DNA from: an uncultured Streptococcus sp.
GTDB taxonomy: Bacteria > Bacillota > Bacilli > Lactobacillales > Streptococcaceae
DNA: 21,574 nt
Assembly: GCF_959025735.1 (NCBI RefSeq)
Contig: NZ_CAUFJQ010000020.1
Coordinates: 1 to 21,574 of the forward strand
Direction: 5' to 3'
Below are positions 1-6,634 of this stretch, piece after piece (positions within the stretch are counted from its first letter, which is position 1; every line of letters starts with the position of its first letter). Both the position numbers and the translations under genes were made by a program. Below the pieces are notes generated by a model, which saw only the letters and a program-made list of their open reading frames with translations, was not told where the DNA came from and searched no databases.

Positions 1-10
1 AGGCTCGGGA

Positions 11-35
11 TAAAAATATCCACTGGATATTTTTA
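11..35. terminator. Bidirectional terminator after gpmA
   Basis: A 10-bp perfect stem (AAAAATATCC at 12-21, GGATATTTTT at 25-34) encloses a 3-nt loop. The gpmA stop codon lies inside the right arm. Each strand ends its stem in a run of T, so the hairpin can stop transcription from gpmA and from any plus-strand gene to the left of the window. Confidence 0.7.
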
Positions 36-725
36 TTTTCCAAGATAGTATTCTTTCACAACGTTCAATTTATCGTCAAATTCGAATACCAATGGTGGGA
101 AGTTAGGGATTTCCACATCCATGATTTCGTCATCTGACAATTGTTTGATGTGTTTTACAAGGGCACGGATTGAGTTACCGTGTGCACCTACGAATACGTT
201 TTTACCATCTTTAAGAGCTGGAGCGATTTTATCTTCCCAGAATGGAAGGGCACGTTCCAAAGTAACTTTCAAGTTTTCAGCATCTGGAATTACTGAGTCA
301 TCAAGTGAAGCGTAACGACGGTCAGTGTGTGCTGAGTGCTCATCATCACGATCCATTGCTGGAGGCAATACATCATATGAACGACGCCAGATGTGAACTT
401 GCTCATCACCAAATTGCTCAGCAGCTTCTGCTTTGTTTTTACCAGTCAAACCACCGTAGTGACGTTCGTTCAAGCGCCATGATTTTTCAACTGGAACCCA
501 CAATTGGTCAGAAGCTTCAAGAGCCAAGTTAGTAGTTTTGATCGCACGTTTCAATACTGAAGTATAAGCTTGGTCAAATTCGATACCAGCTTCTTTGATC
601 AATTTACCAGCGTCGATCGCTTGTTGTGTACCTTTTTCAGACAAATCAACATCAGCCCAACCAGTGAAAAGGTTAGCTTTGTTCCATTCAGACTCACCGT
701 GGCGAGCAAAAACCAATTTTACCAT
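33..725 (-). CDS. gpmA: 2,3-bisphosphoglycerate-dependent phosphoglycerate mutase
   Basis: Interconverts 3- and 2-phosphoglycerate in glycolysis, in the cytosol. The N-terminus carries the histidine phosphatase motif RHGES (residues 8-12); His9 is the residue phosphorylated during catalysis. The second active-site histidine is in VGAHGNSIRALVKH near residue 182, and RLNERHYGGL is the usual substrate loop of dPGM. The 230-aa length is what streptococci have; E. coli GpmA is 250 aa. The ATG is preceded by AAGGAGAT at good spacing. It is a single-gene unit, with the perR terminator upstream and its own bidirectional terminator downstream. Family assignment is secure. Confidence 0.97.
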   Translation of the reverse strand: MVKLVFARHGESEWNKANLFTGWADVDLSEKGTQQAIDAGKLIKEAGIEFDQAYTSVLKRAIKTTNLALEASDQLWVPVEKSWRLNERHYGGLTGKNKAEAAEQFGDEQVHIWRRSYDVLPPAMDRDDEHSAHTDRRYASLDDSVIPDAENLKVTLERALPFWEDKIAPALKDGKNVFVGAHGNSIRALVKHIKQLSDDEIMDVEIPNFPPLVFEFDDKLNVVKEYYLGK

Positions 726-798
726 TAGATGGATCTCCTTTTTATTCTCCGAGGTTTCCCCCGTTTATCTATTTTATTCTACTAGATTTTCAGTAAAA

Positions 799-827
799 AA
801 TCTAGTGGCGACCATAGAAAAGTGCAA
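799..827 (-). promoter_or_regulatory. Possible gpmA promoter with leader hairpin
   Basis: On the minus strand TTGCAC (822-827) is followed after 17 nt by TAGATT (799-804). Part of the -10 is also an arm of a perfect 10-bp inverted repeat, ACTAGATTTT (781-790) and AAAATCTAGT (797-806). The repeat has no T-run on the minus strand, so it is not an obvious terminator. The promoter call is tentative. Confidence 0.35.
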
Positions 828-834
828 TTTCTCA

Positions 835-856
835 CAAAAAAGAGCCTGACGGCTCT
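835..856 (-). terminator. Intrinsic terminator of perR
   Basis: On the minus strand AGAGCC, a 4-nt loop and GGCTCT are followed by TTTTTTG. It starts 13 bases after the perR stop codon, so perR and gpmA are probably separate transcripts. Confidence 0.8.
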
Positions 857-869
857 GGTTTCTCTCACA

Positions 870-1316
870 TTAATTTTTCTGACAGTCTGGGCAAATACCA
901 TAGACCGTCATCTGGGTCTTGGTGATCTGGTAACCACTTTGACTCGCTGCTTCTTCGCGAAGATCTGGTACTTCAATGTCCACATCTGCGATACGACCAC
1001 ATTTTTCACACACCACATTCAAATGGTCATGCCCCATGAAATCAAAATAGGTCGTGGTATCATTGCGAACCTTGATCTCAGAAACAACTCCCTCATCAAT
1101 CAAAACTTTTATATTGTTGTAGACAGTTGCTAAACTCATGCTTGGAAACTGAGGCAATAAATCGCGATAGATCTTCTCAGCGCTTGGATGTTCATGACTC
1201 GCCACTAAATAGGAAAGAACTGCTCTACGAGTATCGGTTATCCGAATGCCCTTAGCACGCAAATTTTGCAAGACTTCTTCCACGCGCTCTTCTTCATGAC
1301 GATGCAATGCGTTCAC
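870..1316 (-). CDS. perR: Fur-family peroxide-responsive repressor PerR
   Basis: A 148-aa Fur-family metalloregulator expected to control peroxide-stress and metal-homeostasis genes. The N-terminal winged helix includes the SLATVYNNIKVL recognition region (61-72). The structural zinc site has two CxxC pairs, Cys103/Cys106 and Cys142/Cys145. Candidate regulatory-metal ligands are His43, Asp92, His96, His98 and Asp111. The N-terminal extension contains His5-Arg-His7, resembling the HxH extension I recall from Streptococcus pyogenes PerR. The start is GTG at 1316, eight bases after a GGGGG ribosome binding site; no better ATG precedes it. Streptococci usually have PerR as their only Fur-family protein, which favours PerR over Fur or Zur, but sequence alone does not fully exclude those. 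Confidence 0.88.
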   Translation of the reverse strand: MNALHRHEEERVEEVLQNLRAKGIRITDTRRAVLSYLVASHEHPSAEKIYRDLLPQFPSMSLATVYNNIKVLIDEGVVSEIKVRNDTTTYFDFMGHDHLNVVCEKCGRIADVDIEVPDLREEAASQSGYQITKTQMTVYGICPDCQKN

Positions 1317-1358
1317 TATGATTCCCCCTTTCCAATATGATTTAATCGATTCATTACT

Positions 1359-1371
1359 CTTATTATATCAT
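1359..1371 (-). promoter_or_regulatory. perR promoter, -10 region
   Basis: The minus strand reads GATATAATAAG about 45-55 nt upstream of the GTG start, giving a consensus TATAAT. No good -35 lies at 16-18 nt upstream. I see no clear Per box (TTATAATNATTATAA) overlapping it. Confidence 0.45.
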
Positions 1372-1408
1372 GTTTCAAAATAAATCACTATTTAGAATGC
1401 TTTTAATT

Positions 1409-1436
1409 AAAAAAAATGTCCGGGGGACATTTTTTT
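1409..1436. terminator. Strong bidirectional terminator between perR and the small membrane protein
   Basis: ATGTCC (1416-1421) and GGACAT (1425-1430) enclose a GGG loop. Seven A on the left and six T on the right extend the stem to 12 bp and give T-runs on both strands. It is placed to end transcription of the 117-aa membrane protein gene upstream. Confidence 0.85.
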
Positions 1437-1465
1437 CACGAGCCTGAAAATGGAAAAGCGAGTTT

Positions 1466-1480
1466 ATGTCCAGTGGACAT
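1466..1480. repeat. Second copy of the ATGTCC-N3-GGACAT palindrome
   Basis: The same arms as the neighbouring terminator recur exactly 50 bp further on with loop AGT. Both copies are followed within a few bases by TTCACG. This copy has no T-run, so it is not an intrinsic terminator by itself. Confidence 0.7.
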
Positions 1481-1527
1481 TGATTCACGTATCTAAATAC
1501 GACTTTTTATCTTAAAAATGAAACTAA

Positions 1528-1881
1528 TTAATTAGTTTTAAATTTTTTAAGAGAGCCGAGGAATAATGAACCACCAATCAATACGATGATTCCACCAATC
1601 CATCCTAAGAATGGGATAATAGCAACAGATCCACCTACAATTAGTAGAACGGAAGGAGCAACACCCACTCGCTCATCACCCTTGTAATAAACAATTGCAA
1701 TAATTCCCAATACTAGATTTGCAATTTTCAAAGCATTTAATAAAAGAATTGATCCTGCAGTTGCATCTGAACTAGCTGTAGCAGCTGCAGTCCCAAGAAT
1801 AAAGAACGGTCCAACTAATAGTAAAATACCACCAACTAAACCTACAATTCCGCTAAAAAGTGCCAAAGTTTTTGTTTTCAT
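1528..1881 (-). CDS. Small four-helix membrane protein, DUF4064-like
   Basis: A 117-aa hydrophobic protein of unknown function. Four likely membrane segments lie at about residues 5-30, 44-66, 73-90 and 92-111. There is a short charged loop (YYKGDERVG, 66-74) between the second and third, and a basic tail (KKFKTN). The layout and Gly-rich helices resemble small DUF4064-type proteins of Firmicutes, but I cannot confirm that family by eye. The ATG follows AGGAG at nine bases. It is monocistronic, with a strong terminator downstream and an AT-rich leader of a few hundred bases upstream. No catalytic motif or signal peptidase site is visible. Confidence 0.75.
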   Translation of the reverse strand: MKTKTLALFSGIVGLVGGILLLVGPFFILGTAAATASSDATAGSILLLNALKIANLVLGIIAIVYYKGDERVGVAPSVLLIVGGSVAIIPFLGWIGGIIVLIGGSLFLGSLKKFKTN

Positions 1882-2220
1882 CTTATTTTTCTCCTATTTT
1901 GTACATTTAGAACTAACTAAATTCTATGGATTATATAATATATGTCCTACATGGTTACCACAATATCCTACAAATACAAGTATTAATTTGAACTTTTCCA
2001 AATTACATATAGTAATACAGACAACCACTATAAACTTTTCTTAATTGCTCCCTTTCCTAATTTACTTTCATGCTCCACAGTATTATACTATGGTTGCTAA
2101 AAAAAAAAAGCATTTTTTGAAAATAATTATTATTTAGTGAAATTTTTTATAAAAAAAGAATTAAGCATTAAACTTAATTCTACTATTCAAGGTAAAAAAA
2201 TAATTTTATTTTTCTATCTC
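1882..2220. other. AT-rich intergenic region, probable leader of the small membrane protein
   Basis: No supportable gene lies in these 339 bases. On the minus strand there are two TATAAT sequences: within ATTATATAATCC near 1930-1940, close to the gene, and at 2082-2087. Neither has a good -35. A perfect 7-1-7 AT palindrome lies at 2121-2135, and the terminator of the upstream 51-aa gene is at 2150-2181. A 34-codon GTG-started frame (1924-2028) lacks a usable ribosome binding site and was not called. Confidence 0.5.
2150..2181 (-). terminator. Terminator of the 51-aa miniprotein gene
   Basis: On the minus strand AGAATTAAG and CTTAATTCT form a 9-bp stem around a 7-nt loop, followed by TTTTTTAT. 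It lies about 40 bases after the miniprotein stop codon, which supports that gene as a real transcription unit. Confidence 0.7.
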
Positions 2221-2376
2221 TCAACCGATCCAACTGGTCATCCAGCGCACGGTTCCTAGGATCATTTTGACCACGAGAATCATAAAACAGAACTCCAGTA
2301 CAAACCACAGCCCTTTCAATAGATACAAAATAGGTCGGATAAACAACAAGGCAAAGAGGCCTAAAATGAATCGCAT
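2221..2376 (-). CDS. 51-aa hydrophobic miniprotein
   Basis: An ATG-started frame begins MRFILGLFALLFIRPILYLL and ends VRWMTSWIG before TGA. Of 51 residues, most are Leu, Ile, Phe, Val or Trp. Two hydrophobic stretches (about 2-20 and 23-41) are broken by Arg14-Pro15 and Lys21, with few acidic residues. This suggests one or two membrane-spanning or surface-lying helices. The ribosome binding site is weak (AGAAAGAGAG, purine-rich). An intrinsic terminator follows and the hup terminator precedes it, so the frame fills its own transcription unit. I do not recognise a family; function unknown. Coding status rests on composition and position, not on homology. Confidence 0.55.
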   Translation of the reverse strand: MRFILGLFALLFIRPILYLLKGLWFVLEFCFMILVVKMILGTVRWMTSWIG

Positions 2377-2433
2377 GGTCTTTTCTCTCTTTCTTTTTTC
2401 CTATTATACCCTTATCCTATAAAGCTGTCCAAC

Positions 2434-2467
2434 AAAAAAACCACCCTAGAAATCTAGGATGGCTTTT
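2434..2467 (-). terminator. Terminator of hup
   Basis: On the minus strand CCATCCTAGA, loop TT and TCTAGGGTGG pair with one mismatch, flanked by AAAAG on one side and a run of seven T on the other. It lies just beyond the hup stop codon. Confidence 0.8.
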
Positions 2468-2477
2468 CAAAATGCAA

Positions 2478-2753
2478 TTATTTAACTGCTTCTTTAAGAG
2501 CTTTACCAGCTTTGAATGCTGGAACTTTAGAAGCTGCGATTTTGATTTCTTTACCAGTTTGTGGGTTGCGACCTTTACGAGCTGCACGTTCACGAACTTC
2601 GAAGTTACCGAAACCGATCAATTGAACTTTTTCACCTTTTGAAAGGTATTCTGAAACTGCTGCGAATACAGCGTCAACAGCTGCTGCTGAATCTTTTTTA
2701 GTCAATTCTGTAGCTTCTGCCACTTTTGCGATCAAATCTTGTTTGTTAGCCAT
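2478..2753 (-). CDS. hup: DNA-binding protein HU
   Basis: A 91-aa nucleoid protein that binds and bends DNA as a homodimer. It begins MANKQDLIAKVAEATELTKK, typical of HU. The family signature GFGNFEVRERAARKGRNP spans about residues 47-64, and the following QTGKEI belongs to the DNA-embracing beta arm. Streptococci normally have a single HU gene. The ATG follows GGAGG at eight bases. It has its own strong promoter and terminator. IHF is excluded by organism and by the HU-type sequence. Confidence 0.96.
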   Translation of the reverse strand: MANKQDLIAKVAEATELTKKDSAAAVDAVFAAVSEYLSKGEKVQLIGFGNFEVRERAARKGRNPQTGKEIKIAASKVPAFKAGKALKEAVK

Positions 2754-2800
2754 TTAACAAATCCTCCAAATTTTTTTAGGCTTTACGCCTTAACAGTACT

Positions 2801-2829
2801 ATAATATCTAAAAAAAGCCTTTAGGTCAA
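2801..2829 (-). promoter_or_regulatory. hup sigma-A promoter
   Basis: On the minus strand TTGACC (2824-2829), a 17-nt spacer and TATTAT (2801-2806) form a strong promoter. A short hairpin (AGGC, 5-nt loop, GCCT at 2778-2790) follows in the leader just upstream of the ribosome binding site. Confidence 0.75.
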
Positions 2830-2863
2830 GTACTAAACCTGTTTTTTCAAACATTTATTCAGC

Positions 2864-3697
2864 TTATTCGTAGCGCACCAAAACTGCAAATGCATTCTCA
2901 CCTGTATGGGTTTGGATAATCGATCCAGTTTCGAGAACTGGGATCGCATTTTCAACGAGCGATTGCAACTGAGCCTTCATTTCATTGGCCCACTCTGGTG
3001 TCCCTGCGTAAGAAATCCCGATCTCAGCCACCTTACTGTGGGAAAGTTTCTCTACCAATTCATCCAACCATTTCTTAAAGGTCTTGTTTCCACGTCCCTT
3101 GACGATTGGTTCCAACTGATGGTCCTTCATTTGCATCACCACACGGATGTTAAGAAGGGAGCTCAAAAGTCCGGTAACACGGCCAATCCGACCACCTTTA
3201 ACTAGATTTTCCAAGGTAGATACGCCGATATACAACTCTGTCTTTTCTTTGACTTCTTCAATACGAGCTAAAACGGTGTCTAGATCTGCTCCTTCTTTAG
3301 CCAACTTAGCTGCCTCAACCACTTGAAACTTCATCGCTTGGTCTGTAAAGCCACTATCAATCACAGTCACATCTGCCCCTGACAAGGTTGCCCCTTGACG
3401 AGCTGCCTCTACTGTTCCTGACAAGGCATGAGACATATGAATCGAAACGATATGAGCTCCGTCTGCTGCTAACTTTTCATACACCTCAGCAAAGACTCCA
3501 ACGGGTGGTTGGCTGGTCTTTGGAAGATTTTTGCTAGACTGCATTAAGCGCAAGAAGTCCCCTTGGCCCAACTCACTGTCAGAATAAAGAACTCCATCCA
3601 CCATAACAGAAAGCGGCACAATGGTAATGCCATATTCTTCAATCACTTCAGGCTCAATTGTAATAGATGAGTCTGTAACTATTTTAATATTTGCCAT
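2864..3697 (-). CDS. DegV family protein, probable fatty-acid-binding FakB
   Basis: DegV-fold proteins bind a fatty acid and, as FakB, present it to the kinase FakA so that exogenous fatty acids can enter phospholipid synthesis. The 277-aa length is normal. The N-terminal motif KIVTDSSITIEP (about 5-16) and the SIHMSHALSGT stretch near residue 90 match the ligand-pocket signatures. GRIGRVTGLLSSLLNIRVV near 170-188 is the usual second-domain segment. Streptococci carry several FakB paralogues with different lipid preferences, and I cannot say which this is. Fatty-acid kinase partnership is inferred from the family. It is transcribed from its own extended -10 promoter, between the phosphatase terminator and hup. 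Confidence 0.88.
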   Translation of the reverse strand: MANIKIVTDSSITIEPEVIEEYGITIVPLSVMVDGVLYSDSELGQGDFLRLMQSSKNLPKTSQPPVGVFAEVYEKLAADGAHIVSIHMSHALSGTVEAARQGATLSGADVTVIDSGFTDQAMKFQVVEAAKLAKEGADLDTVLARIEEVKEKTELYIGVSTLENLVKGGRIGRVTGLLSSLLNIRVVMQMKDHQLEPIVKGRGNKTFKKWLDELVEKLSHSKVAEIGISYAGTPEWANEMKAQLQSLVENAIPVLETGSIIQTHTGENAFAVLVRYE

Positions 3698-3732
3698 ATA
3701 TTCCTATACTCTTCCTAGAATGTTCTGCTTTC

Positions 3733-3738
3733 ATTATA
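3733..3738 (-). promoter_or_regulatory. Extended -10 promoter of the degV gene
   Basis: The minus strand reads TGATATAAT, an extended -10 (TGnTATAAT). The -35 at 17 nt is poor (CTGCAA), as is often tolerated with an extended -10. Confidence 0.6.
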
Positions 3739-3739
3739 T

Positions 3740-3815
3740 CAAAAAATACAGGGTTTTGCAGTGAAAGATATCCATTCCTGCTCCCTCAATCGTCTGCAGC
3801 AGAAAAACCTGTATT
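3740..3815 (-). terminator. Terminator whose 5' arm lies inside the phosphatase gene
   Basis: On the minus strand AATACAGGTTTT (3804-3815, still coding) pairs with AAAACCCTGTATT (3745-3757) with one bulged base, and TTTTTT follows. About 46 bases, including the stop codon, lie between the arms. It fits the end of the xseA-to-phosphatase transcript. The long loop makes the call moderate. Confidence 0.5.
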
Positions 3816-4514
3816 GTGAAGGACATGGTCTTGGACAATGCCTTGATCATCCAAAAGCAATCCATGGAGGACTCCACCATAGACTGCGCCCCCATCGACA
3901 CCCATTTTTTGATCTGAAATCCAAAGATTTTCGGTACCGACTGGCTCATTGAGCAGTCCATAGACTGGTGTATGGCCAAAGACGATCCATTTGCCTGTAT
4001 GATTCTCCGCTTCATGGAATGGTTTTCGGATCCAGACCTTTTGGTAATCACTGGTTTCCCGCCAATTTTCAAGGGTTAGATCCACACCGGCATGAACAAA
4101 GTAATAGGTTTCTGTCTCATAGTCAAAGGGCAAACTGCGGATGAAGGCCACCAATTCAGGAACGGTGCTCTCTACTGCTTGCGCATCCGCAATCCCATCC
4201 ACAGGAGCATCGAGCGGCCGACCTAACAGAGAATTAATGGTCGTATCGCCACCATTTCTTCGGTAGTGGTCATAACGCTCTTCTGGATTGTCCAACCAAG
4301 CTAAAAACATGTACTCGTGGTTTCCGGAAAGGCAAACAGCTCCGTGATGGTCTACGTAGTCTTTTACGATCTCAATTGATCGCTTGCTGTTTTCGCCTCG
4401 ATCCATCAAGTCCCCTAAAAAGACCAATTGAGCTTTTCCATCCCACTCTGTCATGAGCTCTTCTAGCATTTGAACTTTCCCGTGAATATCTCCGACTACA
4501 AAGTATGTTGACAT
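3786..4514 (-). CDS. Metallophosphatase of the PPP Ser/Thr phosphatase family
   Basis: A 242-aa calcineurin-like phosphoesterase. The three metal-ligand motifs of the PPP family are intact and spaced normally: GDIHG (8-12), GDLMDRG (34-40) and GNHE (64-67). A further ligand motif GHTPV is in the C-terminal half near residue 175. These show a dinuclear metal site. The natural substrate cannot be read from sequence: it could dephosphorylate proteins or hydrolyse small nucleotides such as diadenosine tetraphosphate. It lies 20 bp after recN, so it is probably the last gene of that operon. Confidence 0.88.
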   Translation of the reverse strand: MSTYFVVGDIHGKVQMLEELMTEWDGKAQLVFLGDLMDRGENSKRSIEIVKDYVDHHGAVCLSGNHEYMFLAWLDNPEERYDHYRRNGGDTTINSLLGRPLDAPVDGIADAQAVESTVPELVAFIRSLPFDYETETYYFVHAGVDLTLENWRETSDYQKVWIRKPFHEAENHTGKWIVFGHTPVYGLLNEPVGTENLWISDQKMGVDGGAVYGGVLHGLLLDDQGIVQDHVLHNTGFSAADD

Positions 4515-4534
4515 TGTTTCAAACCTTCTTTCTC

Positions 4535-6193
4535 TTAACGCTTGAGAAGTTGCTCTGCCTGTTGACGGGCAGCTTCCGTTAGATCCTCACCCGCCAGCAT
4601 CTTAGCAATTTCTTCGATCCGTTCTTCTCTATTGAGCAAGCGTACAGTTGATACGGTAGAGTGTGCATCACTGATCTTTTCAATATAGAATTGATAATCT
4701 GCTGCTGCGATGACTTGAGGTAGGTGAGAAATGGCAAGCACTTGGCCATTTTGACCAATCTTATGAATTTTCGCTGCAATCGCTTGGGCCACGCGCCCAG
4801 AGACCCCTGTATCCACCTCGTCAAAGACGATACTGGTTTTTCCTTCTTTTCGAGAAAAAGCAGACTTAATGGCCAACATCAAGCGTGACAATTCTCCGCC
4901 GGATGCTACCTTGACAAGGGGTTTAAAATCCTCACCTGGGTTGGTCGAAATGTAAAATTCGACAGCTTCATTTCCCTCACGATTAAACTTAGCCTTGCTA
5001 AAACGTACTTGAAAACGCGCCTTGTCCATGTAGAGATCTGCCAATTCTTGCTGGATTTCATTTTCCAAAGCTTGGGCCAGGGCATGCCGCTGATCACTCA
5101 AATCTTGAGCCAAGGTGACCAAACTTTTTTCCAAACGTTTGAGTTCTTTTTCCAAGTCCTCAGACGAGAGGTCACTTCCAGTGAGGAGGCTATATTCTTT
5201 GGTGATTTGCGCCAGGTATTCCAAGACGTCCTTGACTTGGCCACCATACTTGCGCGTGATGGAGTGGATCAAATCTAAACGTGATTCCACCTGCATGAGG
5301 CGATTGCCATCAAACTCCAGACCATCTACTACATCTTCTAAGCGCTTGGTAATATCCTCAAGGGCATAGAAGGTTTCAGATAGCTGGCTTGAGAGCTCTT
5401 TGTAGCTGGGATCATATTCTTCAATGCTTTCCAGATCATTCATGGCTGAGCGAACATTGGAGAGGCTCGAAAACTCTTCTGCATCCAGCATGGTATAGGC
5501 ATTGGTTAGGGTATCTGCAATCATCTTGTGATTGAGCAGGCGTTGGCGTTCTTGCTCCAGACGCAGGTCCTCATCCACTTCCAAGGCAGCTGCCTCAATC
5601 TCTGCAATTTGAAACTCCAACATCTCGATACGAGCCTTGTTTTCCTGCTGGTTGCGCTGGAGTTCCACCACTTGTTTGCGCAGGCGTTTGTAGTCTTCGA
5701 AGGTCTGACGATAAGCGTCTTTGGTTTGGAAAAAGGCTGCATCCCCAAATTCATCCAGCATAGCGATATGCAATTGGGGCCGCATGAGTTCTTCCTGATC
5801 ATGCTGGCCATGGATGTCCACCAAATGTTGACCGACTGCCTTTAAGACAGATAAATTCACCATTTGACCATTGATCCGGCTGACACTTCGTCCATTTTGC
5901 AAGATCTCTCGGCGAATGATCAATTCATCGGTCCACTCTAGTCCTTGCTCTTCAAAGAGAGCTGTCAAGTGGCGATTGCTCTCAACAGCAAAGAGACCTT
6001 CGATTTCCGCTTTTGGGGCTCCGTGTCGAATGACATCCGTCGTTGCACGGCTTCCCAGCATCATGTTCATAGCATCGATAATGATGGATTTCCCTGCACC
6101 TGTTTCCCCTGTCAGTACCGTCATTCCCTTTTCAAAATTTAAGGAAATCTCTTCGATAATGGCAAAGTTCTTAATCGAAATTTCTAATAGCAT
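4535..6193 (-). CDS. recN: DNA repair protein RecN
   Basis: An SMC-like ATPase that acts early in double-strand-break repair, gathering DNA ends. The 552-aa length is normal. Walker A GETGAGKS is at 29-36. A long Glu/Lys/Gln-rich coiled coil occupies roughly 160-400. The ABC signature ASGGELSRLMLAIK (near 430) and Walker B VFDEVDTGVSG (near 457) close the head domain. Only six bases separate its start from the argR stop. Its genetic linkage to argR and tlyA is conserved in Firmicutes. The ribosome binding site is weak (GGTGGTAAGAG), suggesting translational coupling with argR. Confidence 0.96.
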   Translation of the reverse strand: MLLEISIKNFAIIEEISLNFEKGMTVLTGETGAGKSIIIDAMNMMLGSRATTDVIRHGAPKAEIEGLFAVESNRHLTALFEEQGLEWTDELIIRREILQNGRSVSRINGQMVNLSVLKAVGQHLVDIHGQHDQEELMRPQLHIAMLDEFGDAAFFQTKDAYRQTFEDYKRLRKQVVELQRNQQENKARIEMLEFQIAEIEAAALEVDEDLRLEQERQRLLNHKMIADTLTNAYTMLDAEEFSSLSNVRSAMNDLESIEEYDPSYKELSSQLSETFYALEDITKRLEDVVDGLEFDGNRLMQVESRLDLIHSITRKYGGQVKDVLEYLAQITKEYSLLTGSDLSSEDLEKELKRLEKSLVTLAQDLSDQRHALAQALENEIQQELADLYMDKARFQVRFSKAKFNREGNEAVEFYISTNPGEDFKPLVKVASGGELSRLMLAIKSAFSRKEGKTSIVFDEVDTGVSGRVAQAIAAKIHKIGQNGQVLAISHLPQVIAAADYQFYIEKISDAHSTVSTVRLLNREERIEEIAKMLAGEDLTEAARQQAEQLLKR

Positions 6194-6199
6194 AGGCTC

Positions 6200-6634
6200 T
6201 TACCACCCAAAGATTGATTTGAGGATATTCTCTGCTTCTGGTGCGGAATAAGCAATCAGTAAAATCGTATCATCATCTGCGACAATACTAAAGATATGAT
6301 CTTTATAAATCTCCCGCAAACGACGTTTGACCAAAGGCGCTGTCCCTGGAACCATGGTGAAATTGACATATTCTCCCATACGACGATGAGACAAGATATT
6401 GCTTTCAATCATCCCAATCCCTTGGTGGTGCTTACGTGGCAATTCATAGACATAGGTCATGTCTTTAAGAGGGCGTTTTACAATGCCCAATTCTTTGATA
6501 TCCCGTGATACCGTTGCTTGGGTTGCTGAGATGCCTTCTTCTTTCAAATGTTCGACGATCTCTTCTTGGGTCCCAACTTCATGATCGCGAATAAAGCGAC
6601 GAATTTTTTCTAATCTGATATTCTTACTCTTCAT
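6200..6634 (-). CDS. argR: Arginine repressor ArgR/AhrC family
   Basis: An arginine-sensing hexameric transcription regulator. The start chosen is the ATG at 6634 (MKSKNIRLEKIRRFIRDHEV), giving 144 aa; a ten-residue longer frame would run further back into tlyA. The N-terminal winged helix contains TQEEIVEHL and the recognition helix TQATVSRDIKELGIVK (about 39-54). The C-terminal domain has GTAPLVKRRL and VADDDTILLIAYS, matching the paired-Asp arginine-binding loop. It overlaps the tlyA end by 11 bp. Streptococci often encode several ArgR paralogues (ArgR, AhrC, ArcR); the recN-linked one is usually the AhrC-like copy. Which targets it controls is not visible here. Confidence 0.92.
   Translation of the reverse strand: MKSKNIRLEKIRRFIRDHEVGTQEEIVEHLKEEGISATQATVSRDIKELGIVKRPLKDMTYVYELPRKHHQGIGMIESNILSHRRMGEYVNFTMVPGTAPLVKRRLREIYKDHIFSIVADDDTILLIAYSAPEAENILKSIFGW

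Noticed and set aside
1929..1945. ATTATATAATATAT near the small membrane protein promoter, considered as a Per box
   Set aside because: It is an even-centred palindrome built around the -10 and does not have the 7-1-7 spacing of a Fur-family box.
1924..2028. A 34-codon GTG-started minus-strand frame with two Cys and a hydrophobic centre, at first sight like a bacteriocin-type peptide
   Set aside because: No ATG, no ribosome binding site within 15 bases of the GTG, and no leader-peptide GG motif or transport gene nearby.
3734..4072. A 112-codon minus-strand frame overlapping the phosphatase gene
   Set aside because: It is an out-of-frame reading of a gene with intact GDIHG, GDxxDRG and GNHE motifs, and has no protein-like composition.
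5131..5142. Palindrome CCAAACGTTTGA with the same AAACGTTT core as the cassette operators
   Set aside because: It lies deep in the recN coding sequence, its flanks differ from TGAAACGTTTCA and it has no promoter. It is a useful reminder that the core occurs by chance.
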